Shown here: piece by piece, positions 12,253 to 31,996 of the stretch
How the letters are laid out: each line of letters starts with the position of its first letter
Position numbering within the stretch: the first letter of the stretch is position 1
DNA from: Micropterus salmoides
Lineage: Eukaryota; Chordata; Actinopteri; Centrarchiformes; Centrarchidae
DNA: 64,000 nt
Reading direction: 5' to 3'
NCBI RefSeq assembly: GCF_014851395.1
Contig: NW_024040041.1
Coordinates: 6,812,041-6,876,040 of the forward strand
Notes under the pieces: generated by a model
What the model saw: the letters and a program-made list of their open reading frames with translations, nothing else
The model's database searches: none
What the model was told of the DNA's origin: nothing
Made by a program: the position numbers and the translations under genes

Positions 12253-12959
12253 CTCTCTTTTTTTGTTTTGTTTTACTACTGGCGAGGTCTGTGCGAGAGA
12301 TTGAGCTGGGCCTCACCACACACAGTTAAGAGCTCATGCCATGCATCGTATCCCATTAAGCCCTTACTAACTGATAGCCTTCATATTAGCCTGATGATTG
12401 CGAAAGACTGTTTGGTGAACATCTGCTCTACATACTGTCATTACAGTTATTATTAATGAATAAAGACGTCCAGAACGGCATCATTTGATTGATTGTATTT
12501 GCCCCGTCTTTTTCATAAAGGACTCTGGATGAGGATGGAAGTGTTATTTATTTGGGAATTACATGGTGTGTGGCAGAGGATTGATTGGATTTATCAGGTG
12601 AAATGCACACGGCTGTATCAACAATGAAAGAAAGGAAGGTGGGGAAAGACTGATGAGTGAGTGGAGGACAAGGAGATCCTGAGCAGATATGAAGTAAACA
12701 GGTTCTGCAGATAACATGCACATACTGTACTAAACTGGATAACCATGCCTTTTTCACCAGTGTCTCTTAAATTGTAAGTAGAGAGAATACAAGGACATTT
12801 TAATTCACACTGACTCAGTCATCATCAACTGTACGGGGTCGTGGCTGGAGTTAATCGGGCGCGGCACACCCCGGACAGGTCGCCACACATATACAAAAAC
12901 CACTCACACCTAAGGACAAAATTTATTCTTTCATGCCACACACACAAAATATAATTAAG

Positions 12960-14790
12960 CGCAGGCCTATATTGGGAGCACAGATTGGAGTATGTTCAGA
13001 GAGGCCGCCGCCCAGGAGAGCCACATCATTCTTGAGGAATATACACCATCAGTGACATCAGCAAATGTGTTGATGATGTGGTGACCACTAAAACAATAAA
13101 ATCATTCCCCCAATCAGAAGGCCTGGATGAATGGAGAGGTGAGGGATCCATCCAGAGCCAAAAAAGCTGCTTTTCAGTCGGGTGATAAAGAAGCTTACAG
13201 CTCCGCCAGAGCGAGACTGAAAGCTGACATCAAGGAGGCGAAGTGGAGACATCAGCAGAGACTGGAGAGAGACCTTAACACCAGCACCACCAAACATATG
13301 TGGCAGGCCATCAAAAACATCACAGGCTACAAAAGCTGGTGCTCCCCCATCATGTGTGAGGCCACATTACCTGATGAACTTATCACCTTTTATGCTCACT
13401 TTGTCAGTCACTTTTTCACAGCAGATGTGAGGAGAGTCCTGCTGAGAGTGAAAATGAGTAAATCAGCTGGGTCTGATAACATCCCTCGTCGTGTACTAAA
13501 AACCTGTGCCAATCAGGTAGTTGATGTTATTACTGACTTTTTCAACATCTCACTGCCTCGGGAGAGGGTTCCCACCTGCTGTCTGAATGACTACCACCAT
13601 GTGGCACTCACCCCCATTCTGATGTAGTGCTTTGAGAAACTTCAGCACATAAAAAACAACATCCCAGCCGGCCTGAACCCTCACCAGTTTGCTTTCAGAA
13701 CCAACAGATCCACAGAGGATGCTATCTCCACTGCCCTCCATTCAGCCCTCACACACTTTGAGAAAAACAACACCTACATCAGAATGCTGTTTACGGATTT
13801 CAGCTCAGCACTTAACACAATCTCCCCATGAAGCTGATCAGCAAACTCAGCATTCTGGGTTTAAATTCAACACTCTGCAACTGGATATTGGATTTCCTCA
13901 CAAACAGACCCCAGTCAGTTTGGATTGGTGGACACACCTTATCCACTCTAGTGCTCGACACTGGAGCCCCCCAGGGATGTGTGCTCAGCCCCCTCCTGTT
14001 CACGCTGTACACCCACGACTGCATCCCCCAACATGGAAAGAACTCTGTTGGGAAGTTTGTGGATGACATCACCATCATTGGCCGGATTTCAAACAACGGT
14101 GAGACTTCATATAGGGAGGAAATTCTTAATCTTAAAAGAGTGGTGCTCAGAGAACAACCTACTGCTCAACGTCAGCAAAACCAAGGAGCTGATCATTGAT
14201 TTTAGAAAGGAGATAAAGACACACACTCCTGTCTACATCAGGGGAGCTGAGGTGGAGCAGGTGAACAGTTTCAGGTTCCTGGGAATCAGCATCACGGAGA
14301 ACCTGACATGGTCATCTCACATCTCCATGCTGGTGAAGAAAGCTCAGAAACCACTATATTTCTTGAGGAAGCTTAAGAAATTTCCACGCCAAGTTCTTGT
14401 CACCTTGTCAGAAGAGCAATAGAAGCATCCTGGCTGGAAACATCATAAGCCCTCCGGTCCAGGACCAGAGGGCTCTGCAGCGGGTGATTAAAACTGCTCA
14501 GAAGATCATTGGTACCCATCTCCCGAGCATCAGTGATATCGGTGAGGTGTGGTGCCTACACAGAGCCCAGAGGATACTAAAGGACAGTACCCACCCAGCC
14601 ACAGCCTGTTCACCCTGCTGCCTTCTGGGAAGAGTTTCTGGAAGGAAGTTTCTGCTGCCACACAACCAGACTTTACCATTTTTTACAATTGATTCTGTAT
14701 TAAGGTATATTGTCTGCTATGTAGCAGAAGGGAGTTACAAAGTCAATTTCACTCTATAACTTGTTATATTCCGACAATAAACCTACCCAC
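12960..14790 (+). mobile_element. Broken L2/Rex1-type LINE (linker, reverse transcriptase, 3' end)
   Basis: The translated fragments give, in order: a linker with PNQKAW-like and AFQSGDKEAYSSARARLK text; the RT fingers (KSAGSDNIPRRVLK, CLNDYHHVALTPI); AFRTNRSTEDAIS; the palm with GAPQGCVLSPLLFTLYTHDC and a degraded catalytic box FVDDIT; and ENNLLLNVSKTKELIIDFRK plus the thumb. Reading moves among three frames with in-frame stops (TAG after 13,620; TGA near 13,830). The element is therefore dead. It is 5'-truncated because no endonuclease lies upstream. Clade assignment (CR1/L2/Rex1 group) is from remembered family character, not a search. Confidence 0.8.
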
Positions 14791-14799
14791 CTACATGTA

Positions 14800-15080
14800 T
14801 ACACCCCGAACATTCCACTTTTTGCATTGCATTTTCTGAATTTGCATCTGGGGTGAATATAAACAGCAGCAACCAGATGATACTATGAAAGTTTCATCTT
14901 CACAATAAACAGTCTGACATCTGGGAAACAGAGTCCATCTTGACTGAGTTTGTGCACCAAGCATCATCGATGTAAAACACACCAGTGAGAGTCCATCTCC
15001 TCTCATCTTTAACATAGACCACCTGCCGAGTGCTTGAACCGGGATGTTGATGGTGCAGGTGTCTGGGCCAAACATATGTA
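14800..15080 (-). mobile_element. LINE endonuclease fragment, inverted relative to its neighbour
   Basis: Minus-strand frames give CFYIDDAWCTNSVKMDSVS and, in the following text, TPDAN. These resemble the C-IYVN-AWC and HPDAN motifs of the apurinic endonuclease domain in the same LINE group. The reading frame is broken. It lies directly after the 3' end of the plus-strand LINE at 12,960-14,790 but points the other way. Confidence 0.5.
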
Positions 15081-15099
15081 AAAAGAGAATGTGTAGTGA

Positions 15100-17540
15100 G
15101 AGCAGTACTTTTGGTAGCAGTGGTAGAAGCTTTGGTTAGGTGTACCTAGGTGATTGCTTAACGGGGTTACCTTGGGAGTATTTGAAGTAGCATTTGTTTT
15201 GGCAAAAAAAAGGTTGCAAACACAACAATGACACATTATCACCACATGAACACATATTACTGTGTTAGCGGTGCATCATTAGCATTCATTTGGAGTTGTG
15301 GTTCTGGTCATCTGGCATATATTTACTCTACTTTTACTGTTGCACTGATTTGGTTTCCACCATCTCTTAACAGAAGTACCTATTCTTTAGCTGCTAAATG
15401 CTTCACTATGTTCAGCACCTAGTAGCTAACTTTGTCTGTCTGCTGCTTGATTATGGGCAGGTAGTGTACAGTCGGTTTGTCAGAGTCTTTTTCACTGAAA
15501 TGAGCAGCCTGCTGTGGCTGGATAAGGGGTTGATGAGAGCAGAGTTTGCATGGTGGAAAAACCAAAACAATCAGTTAAAAGAGGCTAAAAAGTTCTGTAG
15601 AGCTGTTGCAAATATGTGGACGATAACTTGCTGCAGGGTGATCAACATAAACGACACCTTTCATATTACACATAATAATCTGATTGATTGTTACTATAAA
15701 AAAGTACCTATTAGGTTACCTGAAAAGTAATGAGACATTGTCATGTGTGTGCGGCAGACTCTAATGTAGACTACAGTTCTCAGTAGTCAGCACATTCTGA
15801 AACCAAATGTGATTGAAGTTGTGTATTGTAAGAATATAAGAAAGCTTTGTTGCAAACATTTACTTTTCAAACAGAACTACAACTGGATTAGTTGAAATTA
15901 GTTGACACTATTGACCCTAACTTTGTCTGGCTAACCAGAATGCACTCCTACTGCCTGCATCCACCAGTGCTGGCAAATCCCTGCTGTGGTATTGTGAAAA
16001 ACAGAGACAGTGTGCATCACGCAGTGAAATAAGTATCCTGCTTCGCTGGCCTCTACCTGCATGGGGTGAATGCACATCACAAAGCATATGCTGATTGACA
16101 GGCCAGTTTCTCCTCCAGACTTTATGCTAGAGCAGTCTTCTCAGTTTTTTGTTCCACATGTGAAGGTGATAATTACAATGTTACATGAAAATTGAAAGAT
16201 AGGCCATTGACCGAGGAACCCAGTGAGGCATGTAGCCTACAGTTGATAAGAAGGTAATGACATGTGATCAAAATGTCCTTCTAAGTTGAATGAAAATGCA
16301 ACCTGTTGAATTTACCATGTACCATTGGCCAGTGATTATATCATCCTAAGGGGTATATATTGCTTTAAAAAATAATAAAATGATTTTATACATGTGTGTC
16401 TAGATGTATATAGCCTATATATAATTAACTGATTATGCATTAAAATGCAGAGACAGAAAAAGAGGACAAAATGTTCCAGTGTAATGTGCTACAAAGAGTA
16501 TTTTACACAAGAGTTTTACATAATAATATTTTTTTTTGAAGATTCTTCTGTTTGTTCACTAATACTTAATTAATATTAACAGTTGTTTAAAAAATCTATC
16601 ACTTCAAAACATTTCGAACCAAACATTCACAAGTTTGAATGCGGTGTTTGGTGGCTTGCCTCCATTAAAAGTTGCTCGCCTACACCTTTTTAGATCTTTA
16701 GATGACAGCGTCATCTGGTGGTGAAGAGCATCTAATACATCCTTTGACTGTATCTGAGGTACACAAGAATCCAAGAATCCAAAGAAACCCAGGATCCACA
16801 GTAGCTTCCACACTGCACTGAGCACCCAGGACTCATGCAGGATACAACAAAATATTTCGCACCCTTTTATATGACTGAAACCTTTCCTCTCCCTTGACAG
16901 CTTTGTAGGTTAAATGCTGGATTTCTTTGTACCTTTAAACATCGGGAAAAGTCATGATTTTGATGATTTAAACCACAAATATTACACAAACTATAAACAC
17001 TAAAAGCAAATTAATTTCTATATGTCCCTTGTGACATTCAGGTCCTAAGTAAACACTATACATCTTATTTCTCATATGATATTTTGACATTCTCTATTGT
17101 ATAAGAAATATAACATCTCTTATTTACTTAAATAAAAAATCTGTCCTCCTTGCCTCATGGTCGGTCGTGTCTAGATGGTAACCCTTGACTTGCAAAACTC
17201 TTGTGAGATTTGTTGGCATTATTTCTGCACCTTCAGAAACCAGAAAGCTGCTGCCCCGTGTAAAACAAAAAGTCAACGTTGACCTAATTATTTTAACCCA
17301 AACCTTGATCTAAACCTAACCATACAATACAACCTATAACAACAATGCTACCCTTACCTTTTCAGTTCCCCATCACGATATCACACCTTGCTTGTCTTAG
17401 AAAAACCGTGTGTGCACATTTAGACATATGCTTGTGTGACATTGCACAGTCTCATTGCATGGAAAATGTAGCACTAATACAGATCTTCTTACATATTTAT
17501 TTATTATGTGAAGCTGGCAGGTGGATTAAGTTACCTTTGG
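15100..17540. other. No supported gene
   Basis: Short ORFs only. A minus-strand segment at 16,880-16,604 pairs a TATAAAAGGG box with an open frame encoding a hydrophobic stretch (WKLLWILGFFGFLDSC). No ATG is in frame and no convincing donor follows, so I do not call a gene. Confidence 0.45.
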
Positions 17541-17544
17541 AAGG

Positions 17545-17695
17545 ACCCAGTCCAGCTGTTTCCCCCTGTTTCCAGCCTTTGTGCTAAGTTAAGCTAACTG
17601 TCAGCTAGTCATAGAGTCCAGTCTTCATTTCTAACACTCTGCAAGAAAGCGAATATTTTCCAAAATGTCAAACTATTCCTTAAAGCAGCTGTCTA
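17545..17695 (-). repeat. Fold-back repeat family A, right-end copy
   Basis: TGCTAAGTTAAGCTAACTGTC followed by TTCCAAAATGTCAAACTATT matches the right half of the element at 11,736-12,252. It ends about a dozen bases before the stop codon of the NLR gene and so probably forms its 3'UTR or 3' flank. Confidence 0.55.
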
Positions 17696-17706
17696 TAGTC
17701 AGCAGT

Positions 17707-24780
<7,074 letters not shown>

Positions 24781-24799
24781 TGTGACTGATAAAAACAGC

Positions 24800-26930
24800 A
24801 GTCAATTTTTTACACAAAAGACTCAAGATTCAAGATGAATTATGCCCCATCTTATAATTGCAAGATATCTATTGATGATAGATATCTAAAATTACTTTGT
24901 AAGACACATTTTAGAAGATATCTGCATGCACTTAGTTGTTCTACTATTGGTTCTGTAGACATCCCTTAGTAGACAGTAGACATATATACTTCTTTATTTC
25001 CACATTTCCTCAGTAACATTGGACCAATAGATGAGTTCCTTTTTATGCAGCATTGCAGGAGTACAATGTGCGTCACTTTTGCTGTTGCACAGTGGCTTTT
25101 ACCATCTGAAAAAAGGGAACACCTATAGGTGTTCCCTTTTTTTGTCAGAAAAGGTACAGATTTGTTCTTATTTTTGTTTTAAATCACTTTGCACCCTTTC
25201 TGTAGTCAAAAGGTGCACTTCTGGCCTCTTTAAGATCAATATTGTACCTTTGAGGGAACATTCTTGAAAAGTGTACCTGTAAGTACAGAAATGTTCTTGT
25301 CTCGTACCTCCATTTTTGAGTGTGTACAATGTAATGCATTTCTACAATAATCTGTCAAGATCCTGTTTTTATGAAGCCCATCACCCTCAGTGTTGGGCAG
25401 TAACACGTTACTCATTAATTAATTACATTCCTCAGTGTAAGGGAGTACAATTTGAAACAGGACAAACAGGAAAGATGACCTTACCAGTGCAGTCACTATG
25501 TTAAAACATCATCCACTTAAAAAAAAATCCAAGAAACAAGTATATAAAATGGTGTCTGTTGATAAGTAGTGATGGGAAATGCATACAGTACATTCCCATG
25601 AAATAGTGCAAAAGGGGCTGCAATATTTGTTTCATCTCAGTGTGATATTTTTATTTAGTTAGTATAGAGTTAGTACCTCTACAGGAATCCATGCATCGCC
25701 AAAGTCCAATACTGGTCTATGGGGAGCTGTATCCTGCACTAATCACTTTAAGAAACCTAGAATAAAAATAATCAGATATTGGATTTATCCCCTGTCTTTA
25801 CTGATGCCCTCAGGTCAGGATTTAGAGGTCAGCTACAGAACAAGAGCTGTACAGTAAGGATGCAGTAGTTGTGACCAACATTAAGAGCTGGATCCTCCAA
25901 TTCTGCTACAAACACTGTTTTCACTCTTCATTATAAATGCTGTATTGTTTATGAATGAAGTTAGAGAACAGGGATATTCCCTGGTTTAATGTCCATCTTT
26001 TCACTTCTGGAATTAGCAAAACAACACAATAAAGTATATGGTACTACTAGTATCTTAACATTCACAGTCATTATTCCTCACTTTCAAAATAGAGCAACAC
26101 AGCAGGAACAGTGTAGACATAAGACAAAGAAGTGTTATTATAGGCCCTTTTAGTTAATGCATTAACATTTCCCAGCCATTCAGATTCAATCTTTCAAGAA
26201 TGCATGTTTTTCAAACAAAAATGCACATAGGAAATACAGTATATTTAAGGTGAGAGTGTAAAAAACATACCCTCTAGACACATCCTTTGGCCAAAAAAAA
26301 ACCTTGTTGATGATCTGTTTCACAGTATTACAAATACTGAGACCATTGATTTCATAATGGCAGAGGTTTGTCAAAAGGAACAAAACTAAGTATTGCACCT
26401 TAAATCTTTTAAAAAAAAAATAAATCTTTCTTAACCTTTTCTTTAACCAAGCAGGCTAGAAAGAACAACTTTATAGTGATAGCAGCTTCCTCAATTCATT
26501 GACTGTTTATTCAACAGATGTTCATGTTGTTGGACATCTACTGTCAACCAAAACTGGCAGCTTTTGAAAAAGTGACTTATTGAAAAATGTTTCATTGTCA
26601 ATCACCATAGAATAGATTCCTCAAATTTTCACGACACCACATGTAACATAAGGTATAGCAGTCTATAGCTCCACCTACTTAACAAGGCCATTTGGTATTA
26701 GTTAGGTTTTTTAATAATGTTAAATGGAGTCACTTCCCAGACTGTTTGATTAGCTACAGCAAGTGATTTTGATCATTTTTAAATTATGTGCTAGGTAGTA
26801 GGCCAAATTAGGAATAATATTCATCCATGTGTCAGCCACTGACAGAACGGTCTGTTCTTTCCTTCAAACAGACCTATCATTCCAGGAAAGGAGAGCCTAC
26901 CTGGCCAAGCCTACCTTTAAGGCTGTTGTC
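24800..26930. other. Intergenic; contains a palindromic dispersed repeat at 25,030-25,330
   Basis: At 109-142 of the 25,000s (25,109-25,142) a perfect 34-bp palindrome is centred on CCTATAGG with AAAGGGAACA arms. The flanking text (TTGTACCTTTGAGGGAACAT, GTGTACCTGTAAGTACAG) is a known-type teleost dispersed repeat. A GTTGGGCAGTAACACGTTAC fragment at 25,391 belongs to another. No gene recognised. Confidence 0.5.
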
Positions 26931-26934
26931 ACAT

Positions 26935-27470
26935 TCTCAGAGGTGTCATTTACACTGGGGACACTGGGGACATGTCCCCACCACATTTTGAAATAGCTGA
27001 CTTTGTCCCCATCACTTTTTGAAAGAGATTTGTCAAAAATGTTCTGAAAAATAGATCATAACACCAAGTAATGAAAATGCTTTGAGAAGGGTTTACTTGC
27101 ACAATAAGAAAATATGCAATGCAATTTAAATATAGAAGAAACAAATGTGCCAGAAAAAGTAACTTAAGAAAAATGTTATTTCTCTTTATAAAAATGAAGA
27201 TATTTCCACCATTAATTGGAGCAGAAAATGTCTCCAGAGTGCAGGAAATGAAGTGTTTAATGCTCAAAAAGTTCTGGGGGAGGACCATTAGACCCCCCAC
27301 TATATTTCAGCATTTCATGTCTCTTCAAAATACCAAATAAAATCTTCCCATGTAGTTTTTGACCATCGTCAGGTCTCATGACACAAGTGTATCATCACGC
27401 CCCTAATCTGAGCCTTTATGTCCCCACCACCAGTTTTCAACACAAAGTGACGCTCTTGCACATTCTTATA
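26935..27470. repeat. Dispersed repeat with GGGGACATGTCCCCACCAC
   Basis: The GGGGACATGTCCCC palindrome, the CTTTGTCCCCATCAC word and the following AT-rich block form a repeat type I recall from many fish genomes. A second TGTCCCCACCACCAG unit occurs near 27,420. No coding evidence. Confidence 0.4.
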
Positions 27471-28110
27471 ACTTCACTATTCTTTATTACCACAGTAAAA
27501 CATTATAACCCCAGCCCAGCAGAGACTTCTGTGCACGGCACAATGTGTTGATAGTATGTGGGGAAATGAAACGATACTTCAAAGCATTTCTAAAAGGGTT
27601 ATAGGAAATAGAGGTGAACAGGCTTACATGGAGTGAGGAGACAGACATAGGTCCAAAACGGGTGAGTGATTCAACATAAAGCAAACAAATCCAAACACGG
27701 AAGCAGGAAAATAGTTCAATAATCCACAAAAGACATCAAGAAACACAGGTAGGTAATACTGGAGTCTGGTGGCATAATATTTGACCTTCATTGGCCCCGT
27801 GTCAAAACCACGATTCCTCTCAGTTTTGGGATATGTTGGAGAGCTAATACAGGCAGAAGTTTGAAGGTACAACTTAGCATGTTCGAATTACAGGGGGGAT
27901 TGGGGGGTCTGTCTCTTTTAATTAAGACTTGAATTCCACACAACCCCAAAAAAGAGGCATAAACAACAGTTCAAGAGGGTCTGTCTTGCACATAATTATA
28001 AATATTACTACATATTTCCCATCGTCTTGCTTAGCCATGAGCAGTGAAACTGAAGATTAGTTATTGTAGAGATACATTTTGACATCTACATAGAATTTAT
28101 TTCATTTCAT
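27470..28110. other. No gene recognised
   Basis: Only short ORFs without splice or family support. No RNA gene visible. Confidence 0.45.
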
Positions 28111-28113
28111 CAT

Positions 28114-28216
28114 GTGGGTGGCAATGGTGCAATGGATAAGATACATTCCTTCGGTGTGACAGACCCGGGATCACTGCCCATAACTGTGTCCGCCATTGTA
28201 TCCCTGAGCAAATTTT
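28114..28216 (+). repeat. tRNA-derived SINE, head fragment
   Basis: GTGCAATGGATAAGATACAT and AGACCCGGGATCACTGCCC correspond to the A/B-box head of the SINE at 3519-3712, followed by GTATCCCTGAGCAAATTTTA. The 3' tail is missing. From 28,220 to 29,190 I see nothing further. Confidence 0.55.
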
Positions 28217-29190
28217 AAGTCTTTTGTGAGTCTTTTTACAATATGTTAAAATCCAGGTGTGTTATTTCAAATGTATGACTACTTCTTTATTGAATGCAGG
28301 TTATATTTCATTCACAGGAGATATTTGCTAAATAAAAGAGTAAGTTGAACTTTAAACTTGAATAATGATAATGTGTTTGAGACACCACTGACTTGCTGGC
28401 AGTTTAGCTTTGGTGACTTTCATGGCTGTTTGTTTGTAGAAATGCCGAATCCCTTATGATGATCAAGATAATGCCTTAAACTAATAGACTTCAAAATGAA
28501 TAAAACAACTAATCAAAAGTTAATGTTACATTATTTCATACCAGGCTTTCATCATGCCACTCTCAAGTTGACACATCTTTGAGTTTGTAAGTTTCCTATT
28601 TGTTGCCGCCATGTCTTTATCTCTATTTATATATCTAACTATTTTACCAGATGTTTTGATACTGCATGTTTTGAGTTGCCTCTTTATATATAGACTATGG
28701 GACAAACACAGTTGATGCCATTGTTAAAATTTAGTAGATAAAGTAGAAGTAAAAATGGCAAGTGCAGTCAGTTTTACTTTGGGTGTTTCAGTGAATGTAT
28801 TTAATATCAGTGAAAGAACTGCCACCCATCATGTTGCTTGAGATACAAATAAAATGCGTAAGGGTAATGACTGCATACGGTAGCTGGTTCTATGCTTCAC
28901 TGCATATCCAGTGCAAGACAGGGCCACCATTATTATCCTGCTTAGGGCCCCCAGATGTACAGGGTCTTCCACACAGTGAAGAAATTTTACCCCCTGGATG
29001 TAGCTTTTTGCTAATGTAACCTGTAACCAGACAAAGTAATGTAGTATAAAATGCCCCAGGCTTTGGAAGTATTATGCTGGGTTAGGTTACTACTGTACGT
29101 GGTACACTAGTTAGCCGTGCATGGTAACATTTGCAGCTTATGTAAGAGCGGACGAACATACGGTTTAATCCATTTCTTAAACTTGTTTTT

Positions 29191-30925
29191 GTGGCGGAAA
29201 TTATATTCCTGGTGAGGGGCTGAGCAAATAATTGAGTTACAACAAACCGTTGTATTTGATAAATTTATTTAACAAAAGAGAATAAACTGTCTCCTAAGAC
29301 AGTCACTAACGTCTGGCCCCAAGCAAAGGGATGCATCACCATTTACACAGTCTAGGTTTCTATGTTTTGGGGAACAGAGATCCTCTCTCGGCCTTGAATG
29401 AACATTCCATGAGAGGAGAGGAACAACAAAAGAGGGAAAGCACTTTAGAAATTGTTCAAAAATCTTGCTTTGCCCTCTCCCCCCTGTATTGTCTGTTTCT
29501 TCGTACCAGGATGACTTGATACAGCACCAATCATTTTCTTTTGACAGTTGTCTTCTTGCTTTATCTTCGTGTTAAACATGCTCTGTCGTGCTGTCTGTCT
29601 TCCATGATGTGACATGCTGTGAAATACAACTCTTTCTTACTGCAGCGGCAGTTTCTAACTAACTCAGAACTAGTAGGGTCTCATTGCGTCTTGTTTTAGA
29701 CCGCTGTAGTTCTAAGGTAATGGTCACGTGGACTAGAAGAGTCCTACATGATTCGGTCTGGTCTTGCTATCCAACGAGGGTTAAAATGAAGGGCAACTGG
29801 ACTTGGTTGAAGCTACTGGAAGACGTTTTGTCCCTTATCCAAAGGACTTCTTCAGTTCTGAAAGATTTCAGCAGCACCAGGGCATACCGGTGGTCTTCTT
29901 ACTGGACTGGATCCCGGACTGGAGCATTCTGGAGGAGGAGGAACAGAGTCCAGGACTGGATCAGCCAGAATGGATCCCGTGACTTGTGTACCTCGGTTAA
30001 AGAAGATATAATCAGTTGATCAGTCAATAATAGGCTAATCAGTTTAATCAGATCCTTAATGAATCTATTCTAATTTTCAGTTCTGAGCTTTCCTTGTCCT
30101 CAGTTCTTGTCTTTTTCTAGTCTACCCATCTGAATTGCAGTTTGTTTACTTTTCTTTCCTCTGGACAGGACTGCACGCTCTATTGCATTTCTGCTCTCCT
30201 TTCTCTCCAAACATGTCTTTAGCTGGTTCAATAGTTGTAGACTAAAGATTCCATTTTGCAGGAAACCTGTTTCAACCCTCTTATCAAATTGTTCCATTAA
30301 TGTCTAACATTTTAGTCATCAATTTCATAGCTGGTGAAGGTAATCTGGGAGTGGATTCAGACTCACTCTTCACTTTACTCTTACTCTTGCCATAGTCTAC
30401 TCTCTCTAGCTAGTCTGTACTCCGATCCATAGCAATATATGAATCCACTGAGTTCGGTTAAGTCTGAGGCTATGCAAAGCAAACCTAACTTATCAGCTGG
30501 AAACCCCAAAAACCCTCAGACACCACAGAGAAAACCAGGGCACGTCTGTCCGCGATCCCCTGATCCAGTCCCACTCTCCACCCACTTGTCAGTTTACAAG
30601 CAGATAGAGGGTCCTGCAAATCATTCAGGCGCGAGATATAAGACCACTTCCTTCACTCTGTCTCACTCTCTTTATTTTTAACAATTTATCTACTCATTTC
30701 TCACCGTGCAAGTTCTTCTCCTTTCTGGAGCGGAGCGAAGATCAGGGCTCCGCTGAACACAGCTTCTGTCTCCTAAGACAGTCACTAACGTCTGGCCCCG
30801 AGCAAAGGGATGCATCATCATTTACACAGTCTAGGTTTCTATGTTTTGGGGAACAGAGATCCTCTCTCGGCCTTGAATGAACATTCCAGGAGAGGAGAGG
30901 AACAACAAGTGAGGGAAAGCACCAA
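29191..30925 (-). mobile_element. Probable LTR-type or composite retroelement with 158-bp direct repeats
   Basis: Near-identical segments at 29,287-29,443 and 30,765-30,923 start CTGTCTCCTAAGACAGTCAC and end GAGGGAAAGCAC. On the minus strand the left copy continues through AATAAATTTATC to a CCGCCACA end, like the 3' part of an LTR with a polyadenylation signal. Between the copies lies about 1.3 kb without long ORFs, including a Penelope-associated-looking motif at 29,819-29,862. The flanks of the two repeats differ, so a clean two-LTR element is not proved. Confidence 0.4.
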
Positions 30926-31134
30926 AATAAATTTCACAGATCGGACCTTAACCCTAGTAAATGTGGACCAACATAAGGAGTATAGGAGAGGAAAGGTTAA
31001 GGATAAAAACATAATATAATAATAATAATAGTAAAAGAACATACATAAAAGATTAAATGTAAGAGGACACAATTTTCTGCCATAACAGTTTTTAATTTAA
31101 AAAACCCACAATCCAATCTCTTTGCATGTATAGT

Positions 31135-31260
31135 ACCACCTTTATTACAGCCCCCTGCATACACACTTTGACAAGTAAAGAAATCCAAAGCTTGACAGGC
31201 CTGCATGCCTACGGCTGCTTAGCTATGCCAGGACAATTGCTGTTAACTGCACAAAATTAT
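31135..31260 (+). repeat. Dispersed repeat (ACAGCCCC...AATCCAAAGCTTGACAG family)
   Basis: TTACAGCCCCCTGCATAC, AAGAAATCCAAAGCTTGACA and TTAGCTATGCCAGG recur at 56,825-56,945 in the same order; a shorter relative is at 9572-9655. Confidence 0.5.
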
Positions 31261-31566
31261 TGTTGAGGGGGAAAAATTGTGACTCCATTTTAATTACATG
31301 GAAGGCACAAATTGGAGTTTGCAGCCTTCTGTGACTAATGGTTAACTAGATAGATGCAGGCTCTTTTGAAATATGGCTGTGATGGACATAAACTTACAGG
31401 CAAGTCAACTGAACATCAGCATTCTTGTACTAAATAAAACAACTTCTTGTTGTGCAGTGAAATGCTGTGTGAGGCAACTATCCATTATTTGGATTTTTGG
31501 CATGGGTGAGCAGTGATGTAATCAGTAAGTTTATCTATAAGTAACCAGTTATGATTCACTCTAAAC

Positions 31567-31994
31567 ATCTGGGGCCAGGGGCCTCTGAAACTTGGTACAG
31601 AAAAGGATGACATTTTGGATTTTTGATATTACAGAAACGTGTTTCCTAACTGCATTTAGGAAAAACTCCCATCTTAGGATGGGAATTTAACTTTTATAGA
31701 ACTGTCCTAATGCAAGAAATCAAATCTTTACCCTGGGATGATAATTGGGAAGAGAACTTGGGAGTTTCCTCTCCTCCACCACATGATTAATGCTTGCTAT
31801 TTAGCCCGGGATAAGTGAAGTGAGTTGTCAAGGATCCAGATTAAGATAAGAAACGAGGTCTGAGATATGATAGGACACAGTCATGAGTTTAGGAATTGCT
31901 TCTGTAATAGGAAGATAGGATTTTTCCAATCTTTGAAACTTAAGTTAAGATAGGACAAGAAGTTAGGAAAACATTCTGTAATGAGGCCCCAGAT
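31567..31994. mobile_element. MITE (Harbinger-like?) abutting a stop codon
   Basis: The left terminus ATCTGGGGCCAGGGGCCTCT and the right terminus CTGTAATGAGGCCCCAGAT are imperfect inverted repeats. The interior is rich in small palindromes (TTTAGGAAAAACTCCCATCT, TTAGGATGGGAA) and has no ORF. The right end is two bases from the stop codon of the gene at 31,997-38,878. The superfamily is a guess from general look. Confidence 0.6.
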
Positions 31995-31996
31995 CA

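Noticed and set aside
16604..16880. TATAAAAGGG plus a hydrophobic open frame as a possible secreted-protein exon
   Set aside because: No ATG in the hydrophobic frame, the nearby ATG is in another frame, and no clear donor follows.
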